From: Amphiplicatus metriothermophilus
GTDB taxonomy: Bacteria > Pseudomonadota > Alphaproteobacteria > Caulobacterales > Parvularculaceae
DNA length: 64,000 nt
Reading direction: 5' to 3'
Assembly (NCBI RefSeq): GCF_900199215.1
Contig: NZ_FZQA01000007.1
Span: 94,160 to 158,159, forward strand
The position numbers were made by a program, and so were the translations under genes. Below, in pieces: positions 28,237 to 37,057 of the stretch. Positions within the stretch are counted from its first letter, which is position 1; each line of letters starts with the position of its first letter. Under the pieces are notes generated by a model. It saw only the letters and a program-made list of their open reading frames with translations. It searched no databases and was not told the DNA's origin.

Positions 28237-29774
28237 GCGATGCGGTGATCCTCAATCCCGGCGAGACGCGCCTGGGCGAATTGCGCGCCATATGGAGCGG
28301 CGCCGGCGTCGATCTCGACGCCGCGGCGTGGCGCGCGGTCGACGCGGGCGCGGACTCGATCGGGCGCATCGTCGCCTCCGGCAAGACGGTCTACGGCGTC
28401 AACACCGGCTTCGGCCTGCTTGCGCAGACGCGCATCGACGACGGCCGGCTCGCCGAGCTGCAGCGAAATCTCGTCATGTCGCACGCCTGCGGGCTCGGAC
28501 CGGACCTGTCGCGCGAAATCGTCCGTCTACTGATGGCGCTCAAGGTCATCGGGCTCGCCCGCGGCTATTCGGGCGCGAGCCGCGCCGTCATCCGGCAACT
28601 TCTGTCGATGCTGGAGCGCGAGGCGATCCCCTGCATTCCGGCGCAGGGCTCGGTCGGTGCTTCGGGCGATCTTGCGCCGCTCGCTCACCTGACGGCGGCG
28701 ATGATGGGGGTCGGCAAGATCGCCGTGAAGGGCGTCGCGATGCCGGCGGCGGAAGCGCTTGCCAAGGTCGATCTCGCCCCGCTTGCGCTCGGACCGAAAG
28801 AGGGACTGGCGCTGCTCAACGGCACGCAGGTCTCGACCGCGATCGCGCTCGACGCGCTGTTCGTCGCGCGCAACGTTTTCGCCTCGGCGCTTGTCGCCGG
28901 AGCGCTGTCGGTCGACGCGCTGCAGGGCTCCGATGCGCCGTTCGATCCGCGTCTCAACGCCCTGCGCGGCCAGCCGGGCCAGATTCGCGTCGCAGCCTTT
29001 TTGAAGGCGGCGATGGAGGGCAGCGAAATCCGCCGGTCTCATATCGAGTGCGACCGCGTGCAGGACCCTTACTCCTTCCGCTGCCAGCCGCAGGTGATGG
29101 GCGCCTGCCTGGATCTTCTGGAAGCCGCCGCGCGCACGCTTGAGATCGAATCGAACGCGGTCAGCGATAATCCGATCATCTTTCCCGATACGGACGAGGC
29201 GGTCTCGGGCGGGAATTTCCACGCCCAGCCGGTCGCTTTCGCCGCCGACCAGATCGTCATGGCGATGTGCGAGGCGGGTTCGATCTCGGAGCGCCGGATC
29301 GCCGTGCTGGTCGATCCGAAGATGAGCGGGATGCCGGCCTTCCTCGTCGAGGACGGCGGGGTCAATTCCGGCTTCATGATCCCGCAGGTGACGGCCGCGG
29401 CGCTGGTCGCGGAGAACCGTTCGCTCGCCTTTCCAGCGAGCGTCGATTCGGTGCCGACTTCAGCCAATCAGGAGGATCACGTCTCGATGGCGACCGGCGC
29501 GGCGCGCAAGGCCGACCAAGTCGCCCGCAACGCCGCCGGCGTGATCGCCGTGGAGCTGATGGCCGCCGCGCAAGGAATCGACTTCCACGCCCCCTGCAAG
29601 ACGTCGCCGGCGCTGCAGGACGTCCATGCCTTGATTCGTCAGCAGACGGCGTTTCTCGCGCGCGACCGTTACCTAGCGGACGAAATGGCGTCGTTGCGGA
29701 AGATCGTCGCTGCGGGAGAGCTGTTGTCGTCGCCGGCCGTCGCGCGCCTGTCCGGGGCGCTCTTTTCCGCCTAG
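28233..29774 (+). CDS. hutH: Histidine ammonia-lyase
   Basis: Aromatic amino acid lyase of 513 residues that deaminates histidine to urocanate, the first step of the pathway. The catalytic MIO prosthetic group forms from Ala-Ser-Gly in [16 protein letters not shown] near residue 142; other family marks are [15 protein letters not shown] near residue 53 and [15 protein letters not shown] near 278. Normal length. It is the last gene of the hut operon and its stop codon overlaps that of the convergent sulP gene (CTAG). Confidence 0.97.
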   Translation: MSDAVILNPGETRLGELRAIWSGAGVDLDAAAWRAVDAGADSIGRIVASGKTVYGVNTGFGLLAQTRIDDGRLAELQRNLVMSHACGLGPDLSREIVRLLMALKVIGLARGYSGASRAVIRQLLSMLEREAIPCIPAQGSVGASGDLAPLAHLTAAMMGVGKIAVKGVAMPAAEALAKVDLAPLALGPKEGLALLNGTQVSTAIALDALFVARNVFASALVAGALSVDALQGSDAPFDPRLNALRGQPGQIRVAAFLKAAMEGSEIRRSHIECDRVQDPYSFRCQPQVMGACLDLLEAAARTLEIESNAVSDNPIIFPDTDEAVSGGNFHAQPVAFAADQIVMAMCEAGSISERRIAVLVDPKMSGMPAFLVEDGGVNSGFMIPQVTAAALVAENRSLAFPASVDSVPTSANQEDHVSMATGAARKADQVARNAAGVIAVELMAAAQGIDFHAPCKTSPALQDVHALIRQQTAFLARDRYLADEMASLRKIVAAGELLSSPAVARLSGALFSA

Positions 29775-31549
29775 CGGACGAGGCCTTTCCGTTCGGCGAG
29801 AAATTGCGGCTCCGGCTTCGCCGTCAGAGTCCGGCGCGTAAGCTCGGGAGCGAGGATCGACATGGCGCCGAATTGCGTCAGGAACACGCGCCCGGTCAGA
29901 CGTTCGAGAAAATGCGACCGTTGCAGCCTGTCCATGACAGGCCCCTTCACTTCAGACAGATGAAAGGTCACGCCGGCGTCTTTCAAGCGCTCGTTAATCG
30001 ACTCAAGCGCTTCAAGACCGCTTGCGTCGATCTCGTTCACCGCCGGGCACATCAGAACGAAGTGTTTCACTGTCGGACGCTCTGCGATGAGCTTGTAAAT
30101 CCGGTCTTCGAGATACCGCGCATTGGCGAAATACAGGCTTTCATCGACGCGTAAGGTCAGCACCTCAGGGCTGACGACGACTTTATGGCGTTCCATGTTG
30201 CGGAAATGCTCCGTACCCGGCGCCTGACCGACAACCGCTGTATGCGGATAGCTCGTGCGGCGTATATGCAGTACTAATGAGAGAATGACGCCCGCCAGGA
30301 CGCCGGCTTCGACGCCGAAGGAAAGCGTGCCGCCGATCGTGGCGGCCATGGCGGCGAAGTCGCTCTTTGAATACCGCCAGACGCGCCCCAAGGCGCGCGC
30401 GTCCACCAGCGAAAGCACGGCGACGATGATCGTAGCGGCTAACGTGGCTTGCGGAAGACGCTGAAGAAAGGGCGTCAGATAGAGCGCGGCGAGGAGGATG
30501 CCCGCCGCAGTGAAGGCGCTCGCCGCCGGCGTGCGCGCGCCTGCGTCGAAATTCACCACAGATCGCGCGAAACCGCCCGTCACGGGATAGCCGCCGGTGA
30601 AACCAGCCGCGAGATTCGACGCGCCGAGGGCGATAAGCTCCTGATCGGAATCAATGCGCTGGCGTTTCTTGGCGGCGAGAGTCTGCGCCACAGACACTGA
30701 CTCGACGAAGCCGATAATGCTGATGAGCGCCGCCGGTCCGGCGAGCTGCGCCCATAGTTGCGGTTCGATGCGCGGCGGCGTCAGGGGCGGCAGCCCATGC
30801 GGAATGGCGCCGACTACGGCGACGCCCGTTGCATCGAGATCGAAAAGTGTCGTCGCGCCGATCGCCGCGACGACGGCCGCGATGGGGCCGAGCCGCGACA
30901 AGAGATCGGCCGAGCGAGGGCCTATTCCGACAGTGACGAGCAGAGGCTTTAGGCCCGTTCTCGCCCAGAATAGAAAGGCGAGGGAAGCAAGGCCGATAAG
31001 GAGCGTCAACGCATCCGCGTCCGCGATTCGCGCCGCGAGAGCCGGCGCGATCTCGACGAGCGTGTGTCCGTCGGCGTCGACGCCGAGAATGTGCTTGAGC
31101 TGGCTCGCCGCGATCAGCAGGCTGGAGGCGAAGATGAAGCCCGAAATGACCGGATGGCTCAAGAAGTTCGCCAGCGCGCCGAGGCGGAAAAGCCCGAGCG
31201 CCAGAAGGATAAGCCCTGACAAGACGGCGAGAGCGAGCGCGGCGGAGATATAGTCCGACGATCCCGGTTCGGCGACGCGCCCGATCGCGGCGGCGGTCAT
31301 CAGCGAGATCACGGCGACGGGGCCGACGGCGAGCGCGCGGCTCGTGCCGAAAAGGGCGTAAGCGACGAGCGGCGCCATGCTGGCATAGAGTCCGACTTGC
31401 GGCGGCAGTCCGGCGAGAAGCGCATAGGCCAAAGACTGCGGTATAAGCATGATTGTAACGATCGCCGCGGCGAGGAGGTCGCTCGCCAGCGTCGCGCGGT
31501 CATAGCTGCGCGCCCATTCGAGGAAAGGAAGATATCGTCTCAAAAGCAC
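29771..31549 (-). CDS. SulP family anion transporter with STAS domain
   Basis: Inner-membrane transporter of 592 residues. The N-terminal half has about 10-12 hydrophobic segments with the SulP signature LIPQSLAYALLAGLPPQVGLYASM near residue 38 and the EL..GASNLAAGFTGGYPVTGGFARSVVN motif around 305. The C-terminal STAS domain (about residues 450-565) includes FVLMCPAVNEIDASGLEALESI. Family members move sulfate, bicarbonate or other anions, often with Na+ or H+. The start is GTG at 31549. It begins 10 nt after the MBL persulfide-dioxygenase-like gene, so sulfate or sulfite transport is a reasonable inference. Confidence 0.9.
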   Translation of the reverse strand: MLLRRYLPFLEWARSYDRATLASDLLAAAIVTIMLIPQSLAYALLAGLPPQVGLYASMAPLVAYALFGTSRALAVGPVAVISLMTAAAIGRVAEPGSSDYISAALALAVLSGLILLALGLFRLGALANFLSHPVISGFIFASSLLIAASQLKHILGVDADGHTLVEIAPALAARIADADALTLLIGLASLAFLFWARTGLKPLLVTVGIGPRSADLLSRLGPIAAVVAAIGATTLFDLDATGVAVVGAIPHGLPPLTPPRIEPQLWAQLAGPAALISIIGFVESVSVAQTLAAKKRQRIDSDQELIALGASNLAAGFTGGYPVTGGFARSVVNFDAGARTPAASAFTAAGILLAALYLTPFLQRLPQATLAATIIVAVLSLVDARALGRVWRYSKSDFAAMAATIGGTLSFGVEAGVLAGVILSLVLHIRRTSYPHTAVVGQAPGTEHFRNMERHKVVVSPEVLTLRVDESLYFANARYLEDRIYKLIAERPTVKHFVLMCPAVNEIDASGLEALESINERLKDAGVTFHLSEVKGPVMDRLQRSHFLERLTGRVFLTQFGAMSILAPELTRRTLTAKPEPQFLAERKGLVR

Positions 31550-31559
31550 GGCGCGCCGA

Positions 31560-32462
31560 TCAGAACTTGTTCAGCGGCAATTTCAGATACCGCACCCCGT
31601 TGTCTTCGGGGTCCGGCAGGCGTCCGGCGCGCATGTTGACCTGCACCGAGGGCAGGATCAGCCGCGGCATGGCGAGGGTCTTGTCGCGCATCGTCCGCAT
31701 GGCGACGAACTCGTCCTCGCTGACGCCCTCGCGCGCATGGATGTTGCTGCGCTTCTGCTCGCCGACGGTCGTCTCCCAACGATATTCGTCGCGTCCCGGG
31801 GCCTTGTAGTCATGACAGAGAAACATGCGCGTCTCGTCAGGCAGAGTGAAAATCTTCTGAATGGATCGATAAAGCGCGCGCGCGTCGCCGCCCGGGAAGT
31901 CGGCGCGCGCCGTGCCGTAATCCGGCATGAAGAGCGTATCGCCCACGAAGGCTGCATCGCCGATCACATAGGTCATGCAAGCCGGGGTGTGTCCCGGCGT
32001 GTGCATGGCGCGGGCGGCGATATCGCCGACGCGAAAACGGTCGCCGTCCCTGAAGAGCGCGTCGAACTGGCTGCCGTCCCTTTTGAAGGCGGGGCCGGCG
32101 TTGAAGATTTCGCCGAAGACCTCCTGAACAACGGCGATGTTCGCGCCGATGGCGATCTTTCCGCCGAGGCGGTCTTTCAGATAGGGCGCGGCGGAAAGAT
32201 GATCCGCATGCACATGGGTCTCCAGAATCCACTCGACTGACAGGTTGTTGTCCTGAACGAACGCGACGATCCGATCAGCGCCTGCATGGCCGGTGCGCCC
32301 GGAGGCGGGATCGAAATCGAGCGCCGAATCGATAATGGCGCACGCGCTGCTCGCACGGTCGGCGACGACATAGCTGACCGTGAAGGTCGGTTCGTCGAAG
32401 AATGCTGTCACCTGCGGCTTCACGGCGGTCACCCCTTGGCGCATATGATCGGTCCCGTTCAC
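31560..32462 (-). CDS. MBL-fold persulfide dioxygenase-like protein (Blh/ETHE1 type)
   Basis: Metallo-beta-lactamase-fold protein of 300 residues. Metal ligands are visible in ETHVHADHLSAAPYL near residue 82, AMHTPGHTPACMTYVIGD near 154, GDTLFMPDYGTARADFPGG near 174 and FLCHDYKAP near 220. The MPDxGTARxDFPGG form is the one seen in Blh, the persulfide dioxygenase of the BigR regulon, rather than in lactamases. Such enzymes oxidise glutathione persulfide to sulfite. No DUF442 or rhodanese domain is fused. It precedes the SulP gene in a two-gene operon, divergent from pgl with only a 24-nt gap between starts. Confidence 0.82.
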   Translation of the reverse strand: MNGTDHMRQGVTAVKPQVTAFFDEPTFTVSYVVADRASSACAIIDSALDFDPASGRTGHAGADRIVAFVQDNNLSVEWILETHVHADHLSAAPYLKDRLGGKIAIGANIAVVQEVFGEIFNAGPAFKRDGSQFDALFRDGDRFRVGDIAARAMHTPGHTPACMTYVIGDAAFVGDTLFMPDYGTARADFPGGDARALYRSIQKIFTLPDETRMFLCHDYKAPGRDEYRWETTVGEQKRSNIHAREGVSEDEFVAMRTMRDKTLAMPRLILPSVQVNMRAGRLPDPEDNGVRYLKLPLNKF

Positions 32463-32486
32463 TTAGCATATCTCGCCTGGAGCGGG

Positions 32487-33287
32487 ATGATTTGCGTGAA
32501 GCCGGCGGTTTACAATGCACGCGCCTGGGGTAAGGTCCGGCGCGAAGCGGCGCAGGAGGGGCGCATCATCAGGCCGGGCGCGAAACTGAATGAGTTCGAA
32601 ACCCGCGAGGCGATGCTGGAGGCGGCGCGCGCCTTCTGCGTCGAGCGCCTCGCCGCGGCGATCGCGCGTCGCGGCGGCGCCCTGTTTCTCGTCTCGGGCG
32701 GGTCCACGCCCCTGCCGCTTTACGAGGCGCTGTCCGAGGCCGATATTGACTGGTCCAAGGCGACGATCGCGCTCGTGGACGAGCGCTGGGTTCCGCTCGA
32801 CGACGGGGCCTCGAACGAACGCGCCGTGCGCGCGAGGCTTCACAGGAATCGCGCCGCCGCGGCGCGATTCATCGGCCTCAAGACCGATCATGCCTGTGCG
32901 GCGGACGCAGTCGAAGCGGTTGAGGAGCGCCTGGCCGCCGCGCCCTGGCCGGCGGATGTCGCAGTCCTTGGCATGGGGGCGGACGGACATACGGCCTCCT
33001 GGTTTCCGAACGCGCATGGGCTCGACGCGGCCATCGATTCCGATACGGCGCGCCGTTGCGCGGCGGTGACGGCGCATGTAAGCCCGATCACGGGCGCCCA
33101 TGTCGAGCGGATGACGCTCACCGCGCCCGCGATACTCCAGGCCGGGGCGCAGCTTGTGCTTATGACGGGCGAGGAGAAGAAGCTCGCCTTCGCCCGCGCG
33201 CGCGCATCGGGGCCGGTCGACGACATGCCCGTGCGCGCGCTCTTTCTCGGCGATCCCGATAGGCTTTATCCCTGCTGGGTGCCGTGA
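32487..33287 (+). CDS. pgl: 6-phosphogluconolactonase
   Basis: Enzyme of up to 266 residues that hydrolyses 6-phosphogluconolactone in the pentose-phosphate and Entner-Doudoroff routes. The family motifs are FLVSGGSTPLPLYEALS, VDERWVPLDDGASNERAVRARL, VLGMGADGHTASWFPNA and the C-terminal LTAPAILQAGAQLVLMTGEEKK. The conserved domain begins around residue 33 (NEFETREAM), so the N-terminal 30 residues are not family-like; ATG 32487 has GGAG before it but its closeness to the divergent gene makes the true start uncertain. zwf is absent nearby. It is followed by eda. Confidence 0.88.
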   Translation: MICVKPAVYNARAWGKVRREAAQEGRIIRPGAKLNEFETREAMLEAARAFCVERLAAAIARRGGALFLVSGGSTPLPLYEALSEADIDWSKATIALVDERWVPLDDGASNERAVRARLHRNRAAAARFIGLKTDHACAADAVEAVEERLAAAPWPADVAVLGMGADGHTASWFPNAHGLDAAIDSDTARRCAAVTAHVSPITGAHVERMTLTAPAILQAGAQLVLMTGEEKKLAFARARASGPVDDMPVRALFLGDPDRLYPCWVP

Positions 33288-33326
33288 CGCGCTATGCTCT
33301 TTGTTCTCCACGAAAGATCACTCGGC

Positions 33327-33959
33327 ATGACACGCACCATCGACGACATTCTGGCCGCGGCGAGCGTCATTCCCGTAATGGAGGCCGCGCAGGCCGAAGA
33401 CGGCGGGCCGCTCGCCGAGGCGCTGCTCGAAGGAGGCGTGCGGGTCGCCGAGCTCACCTTGCGCACGCCCGCCGCTCTCGATGCGCTCGCGGCGATGAAA
33501 CGGGCCGCGCCGGGGCTTATCGTCGGCATGGGGACAGTGCTCACGGTCGACGACGCCGAGCGGGCGCTTGCCCGCGGCGCGGACTTTCTGGTCTCGCCGG
33601 GGCTCACCCCGGCGCTTCTGGAGTTCGCCGCGCGAAGCGGCGCGCCGTTTCTGCCGGGCGTGGCGACGGCGAGCGAAGTCATGCGCGCGCTGGAGGCGGG
33701 CGTCAGCCGCCTGAAGTTCTTCCCGGCGGAGCCCGCCGGCGGCGCCGCCTATCTCAAGGCGCTTTACGGGCCGATTCCGGCGGCGGTTTTCTGTCCCACC
33801 GGCGGCATCGGGCCGGAACAGGCGGCCGACTATCTGGCGCTGCCGAATGTCGCCTGCGTCGGCGGGTCATGGATCGCGCCGGCCAAGGCGATCGAGGCGC
33901 GGGACTGGGCGGCGATCGCGGCGAACGCCCGACGGGCGGCGGCGTTGAAAGCTCGTTAA
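33327..33959 (+). CDS. eda: KDPG aldolase (2-dehydro-3-deoxy-6-phosphogluconate aldolase)
   Basis: Class I aldolase of 210 residues that splits KDPG to pyruvate and glyceraldehyde-3-phosphate, the last Entner-Doudoroff step; it can also act on KHG. Family marks: VIPVMEAAQAEDGGPLAEALLEGG, the catalytic Glu in ELTLRT near residue 46, GMGTVLTVDDAERALARGADFLVSPG near 72, and the Schiff-base Lys in RLKFFPAEPAGG near 130. ATG 33327 is used; the upstream ATG at 33294 would overlap the end of pgl's control space and has no better site. It follows pgl by 39 nt. edd is not in this window; the ilvD gene downstream is its paralog, not edd. Confidence 0.9.
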   Translation: MTRTIDDILAAASVIPVMEAAQAEDGGPLAEALLEGGVRVAELTLRTPAALDALAAMKRAAPGLIVGMGTVLTVDDAERALARGADFLVSPGLTPALLEFAARSGAPFLPGVATASEVMRALEAGVSRLKFFPAEPAGGAAYLKALYGPIPAAVFCPTGGIGPEQAADYLALPNVACVGGSWIAPAKAIEARDWAAIAANARRAAALKAR

Positions 33960-34120
33960 CCCTTGTGCGGTTGGAGCAGAAAACTGCCGCTGAGCATAAA
34001 ATGTGCGAATCAACACGGCGGTTGAAATTTTCTGTTGCAATCAGCCGATGTCTTGGTTAGGCAGGATTTCGCCGCGCCGCAACACCATGGCGCGGACGTT
34101 TCGCGGAAGGCATGGCGACG

Positions 34121-34267
34121 ATGGCGACCATGACGCCAGAAAAAGCTTTGAGCGAAGGCGGCTCTCCGAGCCCGCGCCTGCGCGCTGCCGCCGCTGGCCG
34201 ACTTAGCCTCGTCGTAGACCTCCTTATTCGCCCCCTCGGGGGAGCGGCCAGGGAGCCTGCACGCTAG
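34121..34267 (+). CDS. Candidate branched-chain amino-acid leader peptide upstream of ilvD
   Basis: Small frame with three possible ATG starts (34112, 34121, 34130) and a TAG at 34265-34267. Near its end are the codons for LSLVVDLLIRPLGGAA: 8 of 11 residues in LSLVVDLLIRP are Leu, Val or Ile, and the trailing PLGGAA echoes the proline- and glycine-containing end of the E. coli ilv leader. GGAAGG at 34105-34110 is spaced about 10 nt from ATG 34121. It ends just before the attenuator hairpin. Ribosome stalling on the Val/Leu/Ile codons when charged tRNA is low is the inferred role. The residues before the run are unremarkable. Confidence 0.75.
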   Translation: MATMTPEKALSEGGSPSPRLRAAAAGRLSLVVDLLIRPLGGAAREPAR

Positions 34268-34306
34268 AGCCTGAAGCGCAGCAAGGAACCACAGGACCCG
34301 CTCCCC
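34231..34306 (+). promoter_or_regulatory. Antiterminator pairing of the ilv leader
   Basis: GGGGAGCGG at 34239-34247 is perfectly complementary (9 bp) to CCGCTCCCC at 34298-34306, which includes the 5' arm of the terminator. The same G-run can instead pair with CCCC at 34231-34234 in a short hairpin that would leave the terminator free. The Leu/Val/Ile codons (34202-34228) lie immediately upstream, so a stalled ribosome would cover the CCCC arm and favour the long antiterminator. Confidence 0.7.
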
Positions 34307-34327
34307 GCAAGGCGAGCGGGTTTTTTT
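34297..34327 (+). terminator. Intrinsic terminator/attenuator upstream of ilvD
   Basis: Stem CCCGCTC (34297-34303) / GAGCGGG (34314-34320), 7 bp perfect with a 10-nt loop, followed at once by seven T. It lies 25 nt before the ilvD start on the sense strand, so it would stop transcription of the ilv-leu cluster unless overridden. This is the best intrinsic terminator in the window. The rest of 33960-34120 holds no gene; a weak TTGCAA near 34035 could be a -35, not certain. Confidence 0.85.
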
Positions 34328-34351
34328 CGCCCCATCGAGCCAGGACCGACA

Positions 34352-36022
34352 ATGACCAAGGCAAAGCGATCAGACGCCATCACCAAAGGCCCGGCCAGAG
34401 CGCCGGCCCGCGCCATGCTGCGCGCCGCGGGCTTCACGGACGAGGATTTCGAAAAGCCCCTGGTGGCGGTGGTCAACACCTGGTCGACGGTCACGCCCTG
34501 CAACATGCATCTCGACCGGCTGGCCGAGCCGGTGCGCCGGGGCGTGCGCGCGGGCGGGGCGACGCCGGTCGATTTCAACACCATCGTCGTCTCGGACGGC
34601 ATCACCATGGGCGGGGAGGGCATGAAGGCCTCGCTCATCTCGCGCGAGGTCATCGCCGATTCCATCGAGATCGCCGTGCGCGGCCATTCTCTCGACGGCG
34701 CGGTCATTCTCGTCGGCTGCGACAAGACCCTGCCCGCCGCCGCGATGGCCCTGGCGCGCATGGATATTCCGGGCGTCATTCTCTATGGCGGCACGATCCT
34801 TCCCGGCCGCTGCGCGGGCCGCGATCTTTCCATCCAGGACGTGTTCGAGGCGGTCGGCGCTCACGCCAAGGGCGATCTCGACGACAGGAGCCTTGAGGAA
34901 ATCGAGCGTCATGCCTGTCCGGGCGCGGGCGCGTGCGGCGGCCAGTTCACCGCCAACACGATGGCGATGGCGCTCGCCTTTCTCGGGCTCGCGCCGATGG
35001 GCGCGGGCGATCCGCCTGCTGTCGATCCGGCCAAGGAGGCCGAGGCCGAGCGCTGCGGTCGTCTCGCGGCCGAGCGGGCGCTCGCGGGCGACAACGCGCG
35101 CCGTTATATTAACGGCGCGTCCTTGCGCAACGCCGCAACGGCGGTGGTTGCAAGCGGCGGCTCGACCAACGCGGTTCTGCATCTGGCCGCCATCGCCGCT
35201 GAGGCGAACGTTCCGTTTACGATCGACCTCTTCGACGAGCTGTCGCGGTCGACGCCGGTTATCACGGATCTGAAGCCCGGCGGGCGCTTTCTGGCGAAAG
35301 ATCTCTACGCCGCCGGCGGCATGCGCCTGTTCGGCAAGCGCCTGATGGAGGCCGGGCGGCTGTATGACGCGCCCACGGTTTCCGGGCGCGGCCTGTTCGA
35401 GGAGTTGAACGACGCGGAGGAAACGCCCGGCCAGGAGGTCGTGCGCAGCGTCGCGGATCCCGTCAAGAAAACCGGCGGGATCCGCATTCTTTACGGCGAC
35501 GTCGCGCCGGAAGGCGCGGTGCTGAAAACCGCGGGCTACGCCGACGGCGCCTTCGAAGGCCCGGCGCGCGTTTTCGACAGCGAGGAGGCCGCGTTCGAGG
35601 CCGTCAGCGCCCAGAAGATCAAGGCCGGCGACGTAGTCGTCATCCGCTACGAAGGACCTAAGGGCGGACCGGGCATGCGCGAGATGCTGGCCGTGACCGC
35701 GGCGCTGGCCGGCCAGGGGCTCGCCGGCAAGGTGGCGCTCATCACGGACGGGCGCTTTTCCGGCGCCTCGCACGGGTTCGTCATCGGCCATGTCGCGCCG
35801 GAGGCGGCCGCCGGCGGGCCGATCGCGCTTCTTGAAGACGGCGACGTCATCCGCATCGACGCCGAGCGCCAGCGCATCGATGCGGATGTCGGCTGGCAGG
35901 CGCGCCGGGCCGGATTCCGGCCGCCGGCTCCGCGTCGGCTCGGCGGGGCGTTCGACAAATACGCCCGCCTCGTCGCTTCGGCGTCGAAAGGCGCCGTCAC
36001 CATCGCCGTCGAACAATCATGA
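34352..36022 (+). CDS. ilvD: Dihydroxy-acid dehydratase
   Basis: Iron-sulfur dehydratase of 556 residues that makes 2-keto acids from dihydroxy-acids in isoleucine and valine synthesis. The opening [22 protein letters not shown] and the cluster cysteines in [13 protein letters not shown] (near 45), [14 protein letters not shown] (near 118) and [22 protein letters not shown] (near 190) are IlvD hallmarks; Edd, its paralog, starts differently. [19 protein letters not shown] near 475 carries the catalytic Ser region. First gene of the ilvD-C-B-H-leuA-C-D-B cluster, preceded by the attenuator. Its stop lies 17 nt before the ilvC start. Confidence 0.97.
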   Translation: MTKAKRSDAITKGPARAPARAMLRAAGFTDEDFEKPLVAVVNTWSTVTPCNMHLDRLAEPVRRGVRAGGATPVDFNTIVVSDGITMGGEGMKASLISREVIADSIEIAVRGHSLDGAVILVGCDKTLPAAAMALARMDIPGVILYGGTILPGRCAGRDLSIQDVFEAVGAHAKGDLDDRSLEEIERHACPGAGACGGQFTANTMAMALAFLGLAPMGAGDPPAVDPAKEAEAERCGRLAAERALAGDNARRYINGASLRNAATAVVASGGSTNAVLHLAAIAAEANVPFTIDLFDELSRSTPVITDLKPGGRFLAKDLYAAGGMRLFGKRLMEAGRLYDAPTVSGRGLFEELNDAEETPGQEVVRSVADPVKKTGGIRILYGDVAPEGAVLKTAGYADGAFEGPARVFDSEEAAFEAVSAQKIKAGDVVVIRYEGPKGGPGMREMLAVTAALAGQGLAGKVALITDGRFSGASHGFVIGHVAPEAAAGGPIALLEDGDVIRIDAERQRIDADVGWQARRAGFRPPAPRRLGGAFDKYARLVASASKGAVTIAVEQS

Positions 36023-36039
36023 CAGGGAAAGGCAGAACA

Positions 36040-37050
36040 ATGAAGGTGTACACGGATGATGATGCGAACCCGGCCTTGTTGCGGGAAGGGACGGTCGCGG
36101 TCATCGGTTACGGCAGCCAGGGCCGCGCGCACGCCCTGAACCTCAAGGATTCCGGCTGTCGCGTTGTGGTCGGCGCGCGCCCCGGCGGCGCGGGCGACAG
36201 GCGCGCGCGCGAGGACGGGCTCGAGACCGCGCCGGTGCGCGAGGCGGCCGAAGCGGGCGACGTGGTCGCCCTTCTCACGCCCGATATGAGCCATGAAGCG
36301 CTGTTCCGCGACGAGGTCGCGCCGGCGCTGAAGGCCGGAAACGCGCTTTCCTTCGCGCACGGCTTTTCGATCCTCTATGGCCGCGTGACGCCGCCAGAGG
36401 ACGTCGACGTCATCATGGTCGCGCCCAAGGGGCCGGGCGACCTCGTGCGCCGCGAATATCAGCGCGGACGCGGGGTGCCGTGCCTCATCGCCGTACATCA
36501 GGATGCGACGGGCCAGGCCAAGGAGCGCGCGCTGTCTTATGCCAGCCTTATCGGCGGCGCGGCGGCCGGCGCCATCGAGACCACTTTCCGCGAAGAAACC
36601 GAGACCGATCTCTTCGGCGAGCAGGCCGTGCTGTGCGGCGGCGCGACCGAGCTTGTTCTCGCCGGCTTCGAGACGCTGACCGAAGCGGGCTACGCGCCCG
36701 AGGTCGCCTATTACGAATGCCTGCACGAGCTGAAGCTGATCGTCGATCTTCTCTATGAAGGCGGTCTTGCGAAAATGCACGAATTCATATCCGAGACGGC
36801 GAAATACGGCGATCTCGTCTCCGGGCCGCGCGTCATCAATGAAGAAACCCGCCAGCGCATGCGCGAGGTGCTGAAGGACATTCAGTCGGGCGCCTTCGCC
36901 CATGACTGGATCGTCGAGAACCAGGCCGGAAAGGTCCGTTACCAGAAGCTTCTGGACGCGGATCTCGACCATCCCATCGAGCATATCGGGCGCGCCTTGC
37001 GCGCCCGCATGGCGTGGCTGAAAGCCGGCGCCAACACGAAAGATGATTGA
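36040..37050 (+). CDS. ilvC: Ketol-acid reductoisomerase (class I)
   Basis: Enzyme of 336 residues that isomerises and reduces acetolactate or acetohydroxybutyrate. N-terminal Rossmann motif [19 protein letters not shown]; Mg-binding region [15 protein letters not shown] and the C-terminal knotted domain with [16 protein letters not shown] (DxxxE) and [14 protein letters not shown]. The ATG 36040 fits the family start better than 36019. The cofactor loop ([12 protein letters not shown], residues 45-56) has Gly at both positions normally Ser and an Asp at 53, an unusual pattern for NADPH binding (see findings). It lies between ilvD and ilvB. Confidence 0.96.
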   Translation: MKVYTDDDANPALLREGTVAVIGYGSQGRAHALNLKDSGCRVVVGARPGGAGDRRAREDGLETAPVREAAEAGDVVALLTPDMSHEALFRDEVAPALKAGNALSFAHGFSILYGRVTPPEDVDVIMVAPKGPGDLVRREYQRGRGVPCLIAVHQDATGQAKERALSYASLIGGAAAGAIETTFREETETDLFGEQAVLCGGATELVLAGFETLTEAGYAPEVAYYECLHELKLIVDLLYEGGLAKMHEFISETAKYGDLVSGPRVINEETRQRMREVLKDIQSGAFAHDWIVENQAGKVRYQKLLDADLDHPIEHIGRALRARMAWLKAGANTKDD

Positions 37051-37057
37051 GGAAGCC

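Noticed and set aside
34003..34206. A 67-codon frame upstream of ilvD as a protein gene
   Set aside because: No ribosome-binding site of note and Arg-rich; the overlapping leader-peptide frame explains the region better.
34370..36016. Minus-strand open frame of 548 codons antisense to ilvD
   Set aside because: It is antisense to an unmistakable ilvD and has the shadow composition, so it is not coding.
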